This document shows, in pieces, positions 5,007-5,767 of a stretch of DNA of 5,767 nt. The notes beneath the pieces were generated by a model. It did not search any database. It had not been told where the DNA came from and was given only the letters and a program-made list of their open reading frames with translations. Numbering within the stretch: position 1 is the first letter of the stretch; each line of letters starts with the position of its first letter. The DNA is from Candidatus Omnitrophota bacterium (GTDB lineage Bacteria > Omnitrophota > Gorgyraeia > Zapsychrales > Fredricksoniimonadaceae), in contig JAHFGE010000100.1 of assembly GCA_023247575.1 (NCBI GenBank), positions 1 through 5,767 of the forward strand, read 5' to 3'. A program made the translations under genes and the position numbers.

Positions 5007-5729
5007 TTATATTCGCTTGATGGCCTCTACATAAACCGTTTCTATTTCGCGATCAGGAGGCTCTAAAAGAGGCAGATCGGGTGTTAGCCCTTGCAGTCGT
5101 CCTACCTTTTTGACTTCCACAAATCCAGCCCGCTCGAGAATATTCTTTAGCGATTCATAATCGTAAAACCATTGATGAGCACCACCGCTGTCATAAGCTT
5201 TAGCGATAAATATCTGCCCCGGCGTCTGAGCAGCTTTAAATGCACAACCTTGCCGAATGAGAGGATGATTGAAAAAGGCTTTATCCTTCGTCATGTAATG
5301 GCGTGCATAGGTTTCTAAATCAGGACAACTTAAGCGGAGCACACCGCCGTTTTTGAGAGCCCGATAGGCTTGGGATACTAATTTAATGCCATGGTTTAAA
5401 TCCAGATGTTCAATCATGTGACTGCCGGCCACAAACTCCAGACTTCCCTCTTCAACAGGCCACTCATGAAGCAGATTGTAATTTAAAAACCATCCGTCTT
5501 TACTCTGCCGTAAACGCCCATATTCTTGCCGGCGCTCATATAAAACATTCAACCACCCTTTGAGAATGACATCCCCGCAACCGATATGCATGCGATCAAT
5601 CGCAATATTTCCTAACTGACGTTGCAGAAAATGAAAGTTTAACTTCATATAACGCAACATCAAAAGCGAATACAGATAATTTGTAAAACCACTCAGTTTA
5701 TAAATACGTTTAGACCATCGCTGGTTCAT
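5007..5729 (-). CDS. SAM-dependent class I methyltransferase with N-terminal extension
   Basis: A 240-residue protein. Residues 1-45 are a basic, aromatic extension (WSKRIYKLSGF, YLYSLLMLRYMK) not seen in the 203-residue relative downstream. It may contact membrane or acceptor. The methyltransferase core starts at RMHIGCGDVILKGWLNV (46-62), with motif I HIGCG. It continues with SHMIEHLD (103-110), a LKNGGVLRL turn (125-133) and SCPDLETYARHY. HQWFYDYESLKNILERAGF is the typical late helix-strand segment of glycan-cluster methyltransferases. Where the relative has NID at the end of strand 2, this protein has NVL followed by a basic Tyr-Glu-Arg-Arg stretch, so the usual ribose-binding Asp is not at its expected place. 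The start is supported by AGAGGA 7 nt upstream. It sits 2 nt after the preceding gene and 1 nt before the GT-C gene. The acceptor is unknown. Confidence 0.83.
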   Translation of the reverse strand: MNQRWSKRIYKLSGFTNYLYSLLMLRYMKLNFHFLQRQLGNIAIDRMHIGCGDVILKGWLNVLYERRQEYGRLRQSKDGWFLNYNLLHEWPVEEGSLEFVAGSHMIEHLDLNHGIKLVSQAYRALKNGGVLRLSCPDLETYARHYMTKDKAFFNHPLIRQGCAFKAAQTPGQIFIAKAYDSGGAHQWFYDYESLKNILERAGFVEVKKVGRLQGLTPDLPLLEPPDREIETVYVEAIKRI

Positions 5730-5731
5730 GA

Positions 5732-5767
5732 TTATTTCCTCTGGTAAATCCAGGTTGCCTCTGTTTG
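5732..5767 (-). CDS. 3' end of an upstream operon gene (partial)
   Basis: Eleven codons ending in TAA at 5734-5732 encode QTEATWIYQRK, which looks like the natural C-terminus of a soluble enzyme. The ending recalls methyltransferases or glycosyltransferases, but that is too little to name. The stop lies 2 nt before the next ATG, the same tight packing as the rest of the operon, which is the main reason to believe it. The rest of the gene is outside the window. Confidence 0.5.
   Translation of the reverse strand, partial: QTEATWIYQRK
5737..5742 (-). promoter_or_regulatory. Shine-Dalgarno site of the first complete methyltransferase
   Basis: AGAGGA on the minus strand, 7 nt before the ATG at 5729 and inside the last codons of the preceding partial gene. 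It supports the 240-residue start and therefore the reality of the N-terminal extension. Confidence 0.65.

Overview
All convincing genes lie on the minus strand, so transcription runs from high to low coordinates. The window looks like a bacterial chromosome of moderate, slightly AT-rich composition. Shine-Dalgarno sites precede some genes, and short palindromic repeats are frequent. The layout (surface-glycan glycosyltransferases alternating with small SAM-dependent methyltransferases, plus a large multi-pass GT-C-type membrane protein) suggests a Gram-negative-type environmental bacterium. The repeat style recalls candidate-phylum genomes such as Omnitrophota, but that is only an impression; nothing in the window fixes the lineage.

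Region 5767-1836 is a tightly packed operon. It starts with the last 11 codons of an upstream gene (5767-5732). A class I methyltransferase with an N-terminal extension follows (5729-5007). Next is a 564-residue polytopic GT-C-like membrane protein (5005-3311), then a family 2 glycosyltransferase (3311-2466) and a second small methyltransferase (2447-1836). The junctions are +2 nt, +1 nt, a 1-nt TGATG overlap and 18 nt, as expected for co-transcription and translational coupling. Together the genes look like part of a locus that builds and methyl-caps or modifies a cell-surface polysaccharide or glycolipid. No substrate can be read from the sequence.

Region 1835-1649 is a 187-bp intergenic space. 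It holds a possible weak hairpin behind the operon, a plausible promoter (TTGCAA/TAAAAT) and a GC-rich palindrome just before the next gene.

Region 1648-200 is the most unusual part. It encodes a 482-residue protein with an N-terminal winged helix-turn-helix, 19 copies of a [K/N]-[T/A]-I-[G/E]-S motif mostly seven residues apart, one or two membrane segments and a long Gln-rich coiled coil. Every repeat unit contains the identical palindromic hexamer CTATAG, including at wobble positions, and most copies are exactly 21 bp apart. The same gene carries two other in-frame palindromes. One is GC-rich and falls inside the winged helix; the other is a perfect 26-bp palindrome near the C-terminus. 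Both look like small repeats that became coding sequence. I know of no described family with this architecture.

Region 199-1 has a strong terminator-like hairpin 8 nt after that gene, then two oppositely oriented 32-bp REP-like palindromes whose stems differ by compensatory changes.
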